DNA from: Gnetum montanum
Lineage: Eukaryota > Streptophyta > Gnetopsida > Gnetales > Gnetaceae
DNA length: 64,000 nt
Assembly (NCBI GenBank): GCA_015680685.1
Contig: MNCI01007673.1
Coordinates: 154,948-218,947, forward strand
Direction: 5' to 3'
Shown here: piece after piece, positions 47,165-58,386 of the stretch
How positions within the stretch are numbered: the first letter of the stretch is position 1
How the letters are laid out: every line of letters starts with the position of its first letter
The notes under the pieces: generated by a model
Told to the model about the DNA's origin: nothing
Seen by the model: only the letters and a program-made list of their open reading frames with translations
Database searches by the model: none
Program-made: the position numbers and the translations under genes

Positions 47165-50100
47165 GACAAGAAAACACCCAGTGGTTGATGGCTAATAAAG
47201 AGAGCAACTCGACAACCTGCATGGAACTAGCTGAGGGGATAACTAGTGCTTACATTGAAAGCACAAACGTATTAGAGCAAGTCCATTGCCAACTTCCAGC
47301 TCTTAACTCTAAAAACATTAATTGGAGGAAGTTGGAGATTCCTGAGAGGTTTAAACAAGAGCCCTTAGATTTAAAACCATTGCCCACCAGTTTGGAATAC
47401 ATAACCCTTAAAAACAAAAAACCGGTAATCATCAACGCAAAGCTCACACCCAAGCAAAAAGAAATTTTGCTAAAGGTGATAAACAAGTGGTCAATAGCCT
47501 TTTCCTGGTCATACCCTAAACTAATCGGAATAGATCATAGGATATTCCAACATAGGATTTACATGGACCCCTCCATGAAACCTCGCAAGCAACCCTAGAG
47601 GCGATTGAACCCGAAGTTAAAACAAATAGTGAAAGAGGAGATAGAGCAACTTCTCAAGGCTGGGTTCATTTACCCTATTGTTGATAACGAGTGGGTTAGT
47701 CCTCTTCTAATCATACCAAAAAAAGGAGGTAAATGGAGAGTATGTATAGACTTTAGGCTATTAAATATGGCAACATTCAAAGATCACTTTTCATTGCCAT
47801 TTGTTGACCAAGTCTTGGACACTATAGTAGGGAATCGCTATTATAGTTTTCTGGATGGGTATAGTGGGTACAACCAAATATGAATCGCACTAGAAGACCA
47901 AGCCAAAATAACATTCACCAGTCCTTGGGGAACGTTTGCATACAAACAAATGCCTTTTGGCTTGTGCAATGCCCCTACCACATTCCAACGATTAGTTCTA
48001 AGCATATTTAAACAGCAAATAGGTAATGGAGTAGAAGTCTTCATGGATGACTTCTCCACTTATGGGATGAGCTTTGATCAAGCCCTCGACCAGTTAGAGC
48101 AAGTATTGAAATGATGTGTTGAAACCAACCTAAAGCTCAACTAGCAGAAGAGCCATTTGATGGTTCAAGACGACGTCGTACTGGGGCATAAAATTTCACA
48201 ATCAGGAATTGAGGTGGATCCGGAAAAAATTAAAGTCATCCAAGGAATTACCCAACAATCAGAAACTATCAAAGACATTAGGTCATTCCTTGGACACACT
48301 AGCTACTACAGGAGATTTATCAAGAACTTCTCCAAAGTTGCCAAGCCGTTGGTGGAATTAACGAAAAAAGATGCACCATTCGAATGGACCAAGGAATGTG
48401 AACGAGCATTCCAAACTCTCAAACAGAGGCTTGTGGAAACTCCCATTCTACAAGCCCCTTACTGGTCTAGGCCATTCCATATCATGACTGACACATCTAA
48501 TTATGCCTTAGGAGCCGTACTAACATAATTAGATGAACAAAAATGACCTTATTACATCCACTGTGCCAGTAAGAGTATCACCGGTGCACAACTCAACTAC
48601 ATGACTACGGAAAAGGAATTAATGGCTGTAGTGTTTGCACTAGACAAATTTAGGCACTATGTATTGGGCTACAAGGTATACATCCATACATATCATAGTG
48701 CAATTAGGTTCCTTATGAACAAGCCAATGATTAGCCCACGTATCATACGTTGGTTGGTAATTCTGTAGGAGTTCGATTTAACAATAGTAGACCACAAAGG
48801 CACTGAGAATGTAGTCGTCGATCACCTATCTTAGTTGCGTTGGGACAACAAAGAGGATGAATATGCTATATCTGACCATTTTCCAGATGAAACCCTCTTT
48901 TTGAAAGTAGTGAATGATCAACCCACAAAAATAAATTGGTATACTAGCATTCTTACTTATCTCATTTCCCAAAAAATACCACAGGGGTTGGACTTTAGGA
49001 AGAAACAACAGTTTCTTCACAAAACCAAGTACTTCATGGAAATCTAGGGACAACAATATAAAGTCTGTCCTGATGGCTTGGTTCGATGGTGCGTGCCCGA
49101 TAAGGATCAATTAAAGGTTCTCCAGGATGCTCAAGAGGGCCCTTGTGGGGGCCACTGTGTTGGGAGACGAACGGCTACCAAGGTCCTGCTTACAGGATAT
49201 TATTGGCCAACACTATTTTGGGATGCCCATCATTTCGCCCAATCTTGTGAATGCTGCCAATGTGATGGTGGAATGACTACTAGAATGGAGGATCCGCAAC
49301 AATGGATTCAACCTTTGGAACCCTTCAATATTTGGGGAATAGATTTTATGGGGCCTATTACACCAATGTCCAATGGAAAAGCATATATCATTGTTGCTAT
49401 TGATTACTTAACCAAATGGGTTAAAGCAGCCGTAATAACAGACTGCACATCATTTACGGCTACACGATTTGTACAACAACAAATCGTACATAGGTTTGGT
49501 GTGCTGCATGCACTCATCTCTAATAATGGAACACATTTTACAGGTGCAACCTTTCGCAAATTGATGTAATGCTTAGGGGTTGAGCATAAATTGACCACAC
49601 CTTATCACCCCCAAGCTAATGGCCAAGCTGAGGTTACTAATCGGGAGATTACCAGAATATTAACGAGAACAGTTAGCAAATTTAGACGAGACTGGAGCAC
49701 AAAACTAAATGATGCTCTCTGGGCATACCACTCCATTTCGAAGCTTCCTACTGGTTATTCTCCTTATGAGTTAGTGTATGGGAAACTACCCAAGCTTCCC
49801 ATACAGAATGATCTCCGTACACTATCCATGGCTTGCGACCTTCACTTAGACCTCGACCTAGCACAAAAACAACGGTTGGCAACTCTGAATGTGCTAGACA
49901 AGAATAGATTGGTTGCACTATTGTTAAATGAGTTGCACAAGTCACACAGTAAAGAATGTTATGACTTAAGGATCTGAAGGTTTAGGTACCAACCAGGAGA
50001 CAAGGTCCTTTACTGGAATCCCATGCACATACCTTAGCGTACGAAATTCCAAACATTGTGGGAAGGACCCTATATTATTCATACAACCTTTCCCTCTGGA

Positions 50101-50286
50101 GCCATGATGATATACAAGTCTGACAGCCTAGATAAAAGATTATTGGTTAATGTACAACAAACAAAACCTTTCCGTGAACCCGCAATAGCTAGTACAAGTT
50201 ACACCTCCACTAGTGGGCAACCTCGTTCTCTATTTCAGATTTCTTCCTTGCAATTCAGTCATGTGGGAGATGGCCACCTATGCTAA
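47165..50286 (+). pseudogene. pol: A2 pol: RT, RNase H and integrase
   Basis: All readings lie in one frame with about twelve stops. RT: KEEIEQLLKAGFIYPI (47630 on), SPLLIIPKKGGKWRVCIDFR, MPFGLCNAPTTFQRL, and VEVFMDDFS with the catalytic Asp pair at 48046-48051. RNase H: MTDTSNYALGAVLT (48484 on), TTEKELMAVVFALDKFRHY, then IHTYHSAIRFL, where TDH has become TYH; it ends DHKGTENVVVDHLS. Integrase: GGHCVGRR...YYWPTLFWDAHHF...CECCQC with the first zinc His replaced by Gln; WGIDFMGPI (49341 on); SNNGTHF, where the catalytic Asp is Asn; PYHPQANGQAEVTNREI; and a GPY-type WEGPYIIHTTFPSG tail. No chromodomain is seen. Confidence 0.9.
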
Positions 50287-50946
50287 CCATATGGGACCCT
50301 CAGTTCTTTTTCGATTTTTGTTTTACACATTTTTGTTTTACAACTTTCTTTAACTTTTCTTATTTTTGTTTTACAACATCGTTATACTTTTCCATTGTGT
50401 GTGTGTGTGTGTGTGTGTGTATCCACCCTGTAGGTTTTTCACCCAATAAGTGTTCGGAATGATGGTATGAACTGTTTTCATATTGATTGCTAATGTTTGG
50501 TTTTTACCTTTAAGTCACAATGTTGATACTAAGGTATGTTTCTTTTCATATGGTAGGCAATGAGTTCACTTCATCCATCCATCCACCAATTTCTATGGTC
50601 TCTCTCGGCTTGGAAATGTACAGTCCCCTTCTAATAAGAACTTTAATGAATTGGTGACTAAGCATTTCTCAAACTAAGGAAGGACTTAAGGATTGAAACG
50701 GGTGTGACTTCAAGGGAACTTGATGCTTTTGTGTTGGCCGTTCTCTTGGGTGCCTGGATGTTTTCTTTTTGAGTTTTCTCGTTGTTTCAATGTTACCCCA
50801 ATTATTGGAAGCTAAGACAATAAAAATAAAAAGTCTTTGCATGGTATGGTTCTCACACATAAAAACACAAAACACACAAAAAAAACTAAGTGAGAATTCA
50901 AAGCACACCCATCAAATGAAATAAAATTGGGCTACAAGCACTGGTT
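50287..50946. other. A2 post-pol region, first part
   Basis: T-rich units around TTTTGTTTTACA, a (GT)n tract and sequence conserved in A3 (62620-63397). A minus-strand frame (50669-50908, MCFEFSLSFF...ENHTMQRLFIFI) has a partial counterpart in A3 (63157-63357). Confidence 0.6.
50396..50420. repeat. (GT)n microsatellite in A2
   Basis: About 12 GT units; A3 has a (GT)n at the equivalent position (62847-62868), so it is carried by the family. Confidence 0.9.
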
Positions 50947-51171
50947 ATGGAACCAAAAGTGTTCCCTCTAACTAAGGCCCTTCTCGCTTCCCATTCTCTA
51001 CTTTGTTTCATTTGAATGGTGGTGACTCTTGGGGAAGGCATCCTTGTTATCCAAGTGGATGGTTTAGCCAAATGCATTGATACAAAGTCACTGGATGTGG
51101 TTGGTTTGAGGCTGGACTTGGAACGGGATTTGCTAAGTCACATTAATCATGAAACACACAAGGGGTTGTAA
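50947..51171 (+). pseudogene. A2 small post-pol ORF, shared with A3
   Basis: ATG at 50947 opens MEPKVFPLTKALLASHSLL, then an in-frame TGA (51013-51015), then MVVTLGEGILVIQVDGLAKC and IDTKSLDVVGLRLDLE, ending at TAA 51169. A3 has the same ORF without that stop (63398-63586). Differences between the copies are a two-codon and a one-codon indel, and mostly third-base changes in the VIQ...VVGLR core. The position, between pol and the 3' LTR, is where Athila elements can carry an env-like ORF, but this product is too small and shows no signal or membrane segment. Function unknown. Confidence 0.5.
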
Positions 51172-52180
51172 ACCACCTTGTTCTTGGGATTCCATTCCAT
51201 CCTCTTCTCTTAACCCTTCTCTCCATTGCTCACCTCATTGCCAGTTGTATCATTAGTGTATATTTTGGTAGATGCATTGTTTTCTTTTTGGTAAATTCTT
51301 GTGGTTAAGACTTTAACTCTTGTTCCAAATGACATTCCCGGAGCCTACAGACTCTTTGAATGTGGGTTTGTCAGGGCATTAAGGGCATTAGCCTACTTTA
51401 GGGAGGACCCACTGACATTCCTATTTCAAGCATTAGTTAAATTCTTTCCCTTAACATTTTGCAATTAATTTTATTTTTTTCATTTCCATCTTGACATCCA
51501 TTTCATCAATGCCATAGTTGTCCCTTTTTATCTATCTTTCCTACTCCTTTTCTTTCTCTATTCTAACTCTACTGGAGGTTCGTGATTAGTCATGGGGGTA
51601 CGGGGCCCAATTTTTTTTTATTTTCTATTAGCCCCAAATTTTTTCAATTCTTTCCTAACCCCTACACCTTCTGTAGTCATCATTAATATATCTCCAGACC
51701 GTAATTAGCCATACCACAATCCAGCCAATGGACTTATACCGAAGCAAGGTATTACCCACATTGAAATTCATCTACCCTTGCTAATACAAGATTGTGTTGT
51801 ATGTGCATATGGCAATCATGCAACAATAGACCAGATCTAGAAAGAACGCTTGGAATCAAGCAATGCTGAAAGCAGCTATGCAAGGAGCAAGATCGATGAT
51901 GCGCTTATGGATGGAGAATGAAAGATGCAATCTTGGCATTGGCAGCAGCAAGACTTCTTCTCTCTTCTTCTCTCCTCTTCTCTCTTCTCTTTTCTCTCAA
52001 ATGCCAAATGAGGCCTAATGTCAATGTAATAAGGTGTTCACCCTTGTTATCATGAACACTAGTTGTTGAGTCTTGTAATGATGATCTGTTCACATGTCAT
52101 CCCATTAGTTCCATTCCCCTGAATAATCCCATACCTTCCCAATATTTTTTAAGGAACTCGAGGACGAGTTTTCATTCAAT
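51172..52180. other. A2 post-pol region, second part
   Basis: Non-coding by inspection. It contains a copy of the polypurine word (CATGGGGGTA, 51591-51600) and a C/T-only tract (51955-52000). A3 matches it as far as the window goes. Confidence 0.6.
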
Positions 52181-52190
52181 CATGGGGGTA
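52181..52190 (+). other. A2 polypurine tract
   Basis: CATGGGGGTA ends exactly at the 3' LTR, the place of the plus-strand primer. Confidence 0.7.
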
Positions 52191-53459
52191 TGATGAGACG
52201 TGATATTGCATAGGCTATGATATCACGTACATGATATCGAGTCATCCCCTGCGATATCACTTACGTGATATCATGGTGCGCTGTCATATCTATAAATAAG
52301 AGGCAACTCTCCCTTGTTTCATCATCCTAGGCTAGAAGTAAGGAAACTCTGGCAATTTGATCACTCCAGAGATAGAATATTTTCCATGTGCTTGTAGTAG
52401 GAGTCCTAAAGTGAACAGATCTTTATTCAAGCAACATTGTACCTAAACACAAGTTGCGTACGACAATAAAGAAGAACTTCTTGGATAAAGCTTGTAGTGC
52501 ATGGAATAGGATTTATTTTAATGTTATTTATTGCTTTCTCTCTCTCACCCTTAAACTCCTAGAATGCAAAATGAGTACAACTTGATTACGAGCATCTAAG
52601 GATGTCTACGGATAATCAAGGAATTAGCTGCTCATCGCAGCACGGTATGAGTACAACTTGATTATGAGCATCTAAGTGTGACTACTTGGTAAACTAGTGG
52701 CATATCAGGATCTGCACTTGGTAATCCCAGTGGTATTCGTGCACAAAGATGTGTATGGTTAGTCAAGGAATCGGCTGCTCATCGCACTTAGGCTAAATTA
52801 GCTTTCTCAACCCTTTCCTCCTAGTTAAGTACCTCAATACAACCACTTCGAGCACGTGTGTTACGCGTGGGATCCCAGCAACGATTAGCGTTTGGTAACC
52901 ATGGTTGCATCGGTTCAGGGTGTGTNGCACGGTATGAGTACAACTTGATTATGAGCATCTAAGTGTGACTACTTGGTAACCCAGTGGCGTATCTAGGATC
53001 TACACTTGGTAATCCCAGTGNNNNNNNNNNNNNNNNNNNNNNNNNNNNNNNNNNNNNNNNNNNNNNNNNNNNNNNNNNNNNNNNNNNNNNNNNNNNNNNN
53101 NNNNNNNNNNNNNNNNNNNNNNNNNNNNNNNNNNNNNNNNNNNNNNNNNNNNNNNNNNNNNNNNNNNNNNNNNNNNNNNNNNNNNNNNNNNNNNNNNNNN
53201 NNNNNNNNNNNNNNNNNNNNNNNNNNNNNNNNNNNNNNNNNNNNNNNNNNNNNNNNNNNNNNNNNNNNNNNNNNNNNNNNNNNNNNNNNNNNNNNNNNNN
53301 NNNNNNATGATAACTACAAGTAAGTCTAGGAAGACAACAAATGATTAACCCCAAGTGTTCCATGGGGCGTGTAGGCACTTAGTCTGTAGAGTTCGACCGA
53401 ATCGCGTTTTCTATGCTCGTTTCATATGGTTGAGTGTAGGGGTACCTCGCCACTCATCA
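52191..53459 (+). repeat. A2 3' LTR (with assembly faults)
   Basis: TGATGAG to CTCATCA; TATAAATAAG at 52291. It includes a single N (52926), a 94-base stretch (52927-53020) that repeats 52640-52732, and 286 N (53021-53306). Its apparent 1269 bases is therefore too long; the 5' LTR suggests about 1.03-1.05 kb. Confidence 0.85.
53021..53306. other. Assembly gap (286 N)
   Basis: A run of N inside the A2 3' LTR. Confidence 0.95.
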
Positions 53460-53464
53460 CTAAG

Positions 53465-55440
53465 AATGACCAAAACTTAAGGATTACATAGCAGTTCATA
53501 GTTTTCTACATTTAACAAGTTTTTATCAATATTTTATTAAATATTATTCTACACTAGTAGTGCCTTTGACTGATCTCCTATAAGAAAAATATGTGTCTAA
53601 GTCTAATGAAATATAAAAGGAAGATTTTCTAAGACTAAATATGCTATACACAACAATACCTATCTTCAGAATCCTAGAGGAAGAATTGTCATTTGAAGTA
53701 TTTACGAATTTTTATGCAATAGGAGTCAATGTGGTTCATTCAAAAGAAGACAAAGTGGTATGTTTTGAGTCTCATAAATTACAAGAATTTGAGGTAAATT
53801 AATAAACCCATGATTTGAAATTACTGGAAATTTTTCATACCTTAATGTTTTGAACACATTATCTTTGTAATAAAAAAAATTACTAAAAATTGGTCTTAAG
53901 AATCTAGAATATCTACAGAGACAACCCATCTTGAACACAAAACAATGCAGGTGGATGAAATTACTTGTTGAATATGATTTTGAGATTAAGTACATTCCAA
54001 GAAAATAGAATATAGTGGTTGATGTCATTAGCTAGATGTGAAATTTAATGATTGGTATTGTAAAAACCCCTATGAAAGAAGAAATTAAGGAGTAGATAAA
54101 GGAGGACCTTTATTTTAAGTAGATTTTAACCAATATAACCTTTGAACCTAATTACCACCTCTTCCCAAAAGGTTTGTTGCTAAAGGAACAAAGAGTATGT
54201 ATTTCAAAAGGCACTTGGAGATACAAATTATTATATAAAGCCTATGAAGTACCATACACTAGACATCCTAGATATATTAAAACTTATGTGATGATACATA
54301 AGTTTTAATTTTGGCCTATGATGAAGAATGATGTGTCTATGTACATTAGAAATTGTCCAACTTATCAAAGAGTGAAGGCCAAGCAAAATAGACTAAGTGG
54401 ATTATTGTAACCTTTGGAAGTCTCAACATGGAAATGGGAAGATGTTACCATGGATTCCATCATAGAGTTATTAATGAACAAGAAGGAGAATTACTCAATG
54501 TTGGCTGTAGTTGATCATTTATCAAAGATGGCTTACTTTATATCCTTGAAATCTACAAATGCAGCTGCAAATGTAGGCTAGAAATTTGTATGCGAAGTAT
54601 TCTGACTAAATAGATATCCCAAATCAATCATATCGAATAGAGATTCTAAGTTTATTTCTAAATTTTAGGAAAAATTTTTCAAGGAACTTGGATCTTAATT
54701 AAAGTTTAGCAGGACATACCACCCTGAAACTGACAACCAAATAAAATGAGTTAATTTTATGTTAGGAGTAGATCCAAAACATGGGAAAATTACTTACTAA
54801 CACTTGGTTAAGTCTGCTTATAATAATAATTACCAGGGATCCATACATAGGATCCCATTTGAAGTTGTATATGAATGGAATTTTTGAACACCATTAACTT
54901 TGGCTAACCCATTCCTAAGAGTAGAATGAAAGGAAGAAAAAATGAAAATCATGGAACAACATTTTCACAAGGATGAAACCAGCTTTTCAAATAGCCCATG
55001 ATAAGCATATGGGATATGCAGATCAACATCACCTTAAGGAGGAGTTCCAAATAGAGGACCAGGTATTGTTTAGAGTTAAACACACTAGAAGTTCCTTAAA
55101 GCTACAAAGATATAACATGTTAGCCCCTCAATATTTTAGTCCTTTTGAGATCTCAGAACAAATTGGTAAAGTAGCATACCAGCTAAATCTCTTAGCAAAC
55201 TTAAAGATCCATCCAACCTTCCATGTGAGTTTACTCAATATGTTCCATAGGAATGATGTACCTTATGTATTGGATTGGAACACTCAATCCCTAAGATCTA
55301 ACATGAGCTTTGAGGTTAAACCAATTGTGATTAAGGATCAAAGAACAAAGAAGCTCTATAATAAAACCATCACTTAAGTACTTAACCAATGGTCAAACTA
55401 CAATCAACAAACTTGGTAAAACAAGGAGTTCATCCTAAAC
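53465..55440 (+). pseudogene. pol: CH1 pol, continued: RNase H, integrase, chromodomain-like tail
   Basis: The first part is poorly readable. RNase H ends at 53945-54035 with CRWMKLLVEYDFEIKYIPRK and NIVVDVIS. Integrase: HPRYIKTYVMIHKF and NCPTYQRVKA, where the last zinc Cys is Tyr; then TMDSIIELL, AVVDHLSKMAYFISLKS and ISNRDSKFISKF, where the catalytic Asp is Asn; then RTYHPETDNQ. The open frame 54973-55377 holds the tail: [29 protein letters not shown], then [17 protein letters not shown] and a following LNQWSNYNQQTW, the pattern of a chromovirus chromodomain. This domain steers integration towards marked chromatin. Confidence 0.8.
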
Positions 55441-55659
55441 ACATATCCTTAACTTTTTTATCATCATGATAATGAATAAATGATTAATATTTTCACTAAT
55501 AGAGATTATTAGAAGATTAACATATTGTTTCTTATGTGAAAATGATAATGATGATAATAATAAAGCTGAAAATGAGGAGTGTAATAAGGACATAACTACA
55601 AAATAGCTTGATATAGAATATGAGCTTAAAAATGAGCTAGATTCTTAACATGGGTAGAT

Positions 55660-56159
55660 TGTAATGTCTTGCTCCTTATTTAAGGCATAATTGTATCATT
55701 AACCATGTAACTAATCTTTGAAAGAAAGGTGCCTTGTTATGAGAAGTTATAACTATTCACAGTACCCCTTGGGAATGGGTTTAACTTATGAAATTTAAGG
55801 TTGAGGCTTAGAGGTTATGCCAAGCATGGATTAACAGAGCCAAATTTCACTGTGACAAGAGTTGGGTGAAGCAGAATAAAAAGGGATTGATCACCCTTTC
55901 AATCTTAACACCTAATTATGGTGGTAATGCTGGATTGCCTCTAAGGGTCATATGTATCACAGGAAGGTAACTAAGAGTTGTTAATAGTGTAATCAAATAA
56001 ATTTCATTAATAAAGTCTACTATTTATTTTCTTTTCTATTTCATTCTCTTGCCATTACTTTTATGTTTCAAACACACGAATTTAAACTATTTCAACATAA
56101 ATAATGATTCTACATGATGAACAATCAAATTCATTAACATCTAGGAATACGCTGTCAAA
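55660..56159 (+). repeat. CH1 3' LTR
   Basis: Starts TGTAATGTCTTGC and ends CGCTGTCAAA; partner of 36014-36504. Confidence 0.85.
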
Positions 56160-57022
56160 ATACAAATCAAGGCCTATAACATACAAAGTCAAGTATGATG
56201 GAGCAATAAGAGATACTAAATCACTAACAAAAGAGAGAAATAATCACAAGAAGGAACAATTGATGTATGAGAATACAACTCTCAACGTAATACAAAAATG
56301 CAAGCTTTCAATTAACATAGAAGTAATCATTCATGCTTGAATAGTTCTATGATTGATATAATAATAGATAGAAAAGTCCCAAGTTACATAAGAAAAGAAT
56401 TATAATAAGGTTTGAGAACATTCAATGAAAATATGATATTTCCCAAAATATCTCATTGGTAGCTATAGCATGTGCCACTCTCCTTGTCAACCTATTCTTG
56501 GCAAAAAATACCAAGAAATCAATAATATCCAAATCAAAAAGCCTCATAAAAATAATTAACAAAGAGATATAAACTATTTCCAAAAGGGATAATTTAAAAG
56601 AGGACTATTTTCAAAGGGAAGTTCATAATTCCAAAAACGTAAGCTTTAACAAAAGAATAATTCAAGATACCAAAATATAATTGAGCGTATGTTCAAAAGG
56701 TCATGAGATCGAATCCTCATAAAAGTTTTATCAAATTAACTAAAAACATAAGCTAATATTAACAAAAGATCAAAGATAGACTAGGTGTTGGGAACACAAG
56801 ATGTTACAAGATGCTAAAGAAAGACAACCCTAGGAAACCCTTAAAGCATGGCCCATAGACATTTATTTATTTTCTAAATTTCCTCATTAATAAAGTTCTT
56901 TTTCATTTTCTTTTGCATTTTTCTTAATGTGTTCATTATGCATAATATCAAATGTAATCTATGTGAATATTTTCCATGGCATTCAAAAATGGAATGTCAT
57001 AAAATATGCAACAAATATTTTT
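56160..57022. other. Unassigned DNA right of CH1
   Basis: AT-rich. A B-box-like AGATCGAATCC near 56708 hints at another tRNA-derived fragment, but no A box stands at the proper distance. Confidence 0.35.
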
Positions 57023-57036
57023 ATTACATGAATTAA

Positions 57037-57222
57037 CAATGAGATATTAGCCTAGTGGTAAGATTCTTGATTTGGAATCCCTAAGTCATGGGTTTAATTC
57101 TCATAGATAATGTTGAGTTATAATGTTCTAATTAGACAATATATCTTGGGGTATACCTATATTTCAATTATTAAAATTTCCTTCACTTCACCCTTATGTT
57201 ACCTCTTAAAAAGAAAAAAATC
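57037..57222 (+). mobile_element. tRNA-derived SINE with target duplication
   Basis: A box TAGCCTAGTGG (57048-57058) and B box GGTTTAATTCTC (57091-57102) stand 32 bases apart, followed by an unrelated body and an A-rich tail (57208-57220). It is flanked by ATTACATGAATTAA (57023-57036) and ATTATATGAATTAA (57223-57236), a 14-base target duplication with one mismatch. RNA polymerase III transcription and LINE-driven insertion are known for this class. The source tRNA is not clear. Confidence 0.75.
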
Positions 57223-57236
57223 ATTATATGAATTAA

Positions 57237-58386
57237 AGGTGAACACATAAATATCTTATTTTATGTTATTTTGGAAGGTAACTTCTTTTAGAAGTTAAAG
57301 CTCTGCATCAATTCATTAGCTATATTTAAAATTTGGCAAAAATTAAGTAAACCAAACCTTCACCACTAACATTCCTACCACCCTTCCCTCCTACAACTCT
57401 CCAATAAAAATAATATTATATGAATAAAAGGTAAAGGCAAAAATACCTTATTTTATATTACTTTTGAAATGTGACTTCATTTAGAAGTCAAATCTCTTTA
57501 GTGATTCATTAGCTATATTCAAAATTTGATTAAAAAAAAAAAGCAAACCAAATTTTCTAAAGGAGTTATTAGAGATATAAAAGAACAACGATGGTATTTC
57601 TAGGAAATACAATGGCTAAAGACATGAAATATCACATCAAAGGGAGTGTAAAGTAATAATAAGCACACACATAAGTAAGTTAAGAATCAAGCCCTAGGTG
57701 GGAAAGTTAGAATGAAATGTGGAAGAGAAGAAGAAATTTTACTTGGAAGCATATTAGGGGCAATTAACTAGAGTTAGAAATTAATTATCTTATAGATAAA
57801 ATCCTAATTAGATCCCATAATTTAATTAGTAAAATTTTTTTGAGTTCACATTGACTCAAATAGAAAGTGGAGAGATAGATTAACCTTTCTAGAGAAGAAC
57901 ACACATGCAAGTTATCTAGGTCAAGAGCTCTTGAGGATGAGGAATATGTTTTTATTACTTATCATTTGACTAAACATCTTAGACAAAATTATACAATTGG
58001 AAAAAAAATTATGTAAAATTTATTTTTATTGCATCTAATTGTGTTTAGTCACTTTGTTAAATCTATTTTTTTTTCTATAAGATAAATGTACTATTTATGC
58101 AATCGATATTTTTTGGTCTATGGATATAATAAAATCTTAACTTTCAATTTTGGTTCTAATTATTGTATTATAATATCAATCATATCTTCAAGATATTAAT
58201 CATGAAGAAAGTTTTTTTATGGTTACTACTATAAGTTGGTGAAACTTCATGTGTTAGTTGGGAGTTCTATGAATTTTTAAGTTAATTTTTGCATGAAGTT
58301 AAAGATAATTTAAGCATCTTCATCATCCTAGCTTTGTTCTAATAAAATGAGGTTAGCTACATGAGTTCTTTTTCACCATTCACCTC
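57237..58386. other. Unassigned AT-rich DNA between the SINE and A3
   Basis: An imperfect repeat is visible (TTATATGAAT...AAAGGTGAACACATAAATATCTTATTTTA-like at 57224 and again near 57417), about 190 bases apart. No gene was seen. Confidence 0.4.

Larger units (their letters stand above)
42883..53459 (+). mobile_element. A2: complete Athila-like Ty3/gypsy element nested in CH1
   Basis: TGATGAG...CTCATCA-type LTRs at both ends, tRNA-Asp primer site, gag (44051-45952), Pro-rich linker, protease, RT, RNase H, integrase, a 1.9 kb post-pol region and polypurine tract. Perfect target duplication CTAAG at 42878-42882 and 53460-53464. It interrupts the CH1 RT frame, which continues on the other side. 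The LTRs differ at roughly one base in ten by eye, so the insertion is old. The Athila assignment rests on the primer type and the FMDDFS/HKIS pattern in RT. Confidence 0.9.
36014..56159 (+). mobile_element. CH1: chromovirus-like Ty3/gypsy element, split by A2
   Basis: LTRs of about 0.49 kb (36014-36504 and 55660-56159), tRNA-Met primer site, gag, protease, RT, then A2, then RNase H, integrase and a chromodomain-like tail. The target site is not clear (CTAC before, ATAC after). About 3.4 kb between the primer site and gag (36570-40300) is foreign or unassigned. Confidence 0.8.

Noticed and set aside
50947-51171. Retroviral env-like gene in A2
   Set aside because: The ORF is far too short and has no signal peptide, transmembrane or coiled-coil segment.
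52959-53378. Long open frames on both strands across 52959-53378
   Set aside because: They consist of undetermined bases; the flanking residues are LTR sequence.
36014-56163. Clear target duplication for CH1
   Set aside because: CTAC before and ATAC after match at only three of four bases; too weak to claim.
57041-57112. Functional tRNA gene
   Set aside because: The A and B boxes are there, but acceptor and anticodon stems do not form properly and an A-tailed unit with target duplication surrounds it; it is a SINE head.
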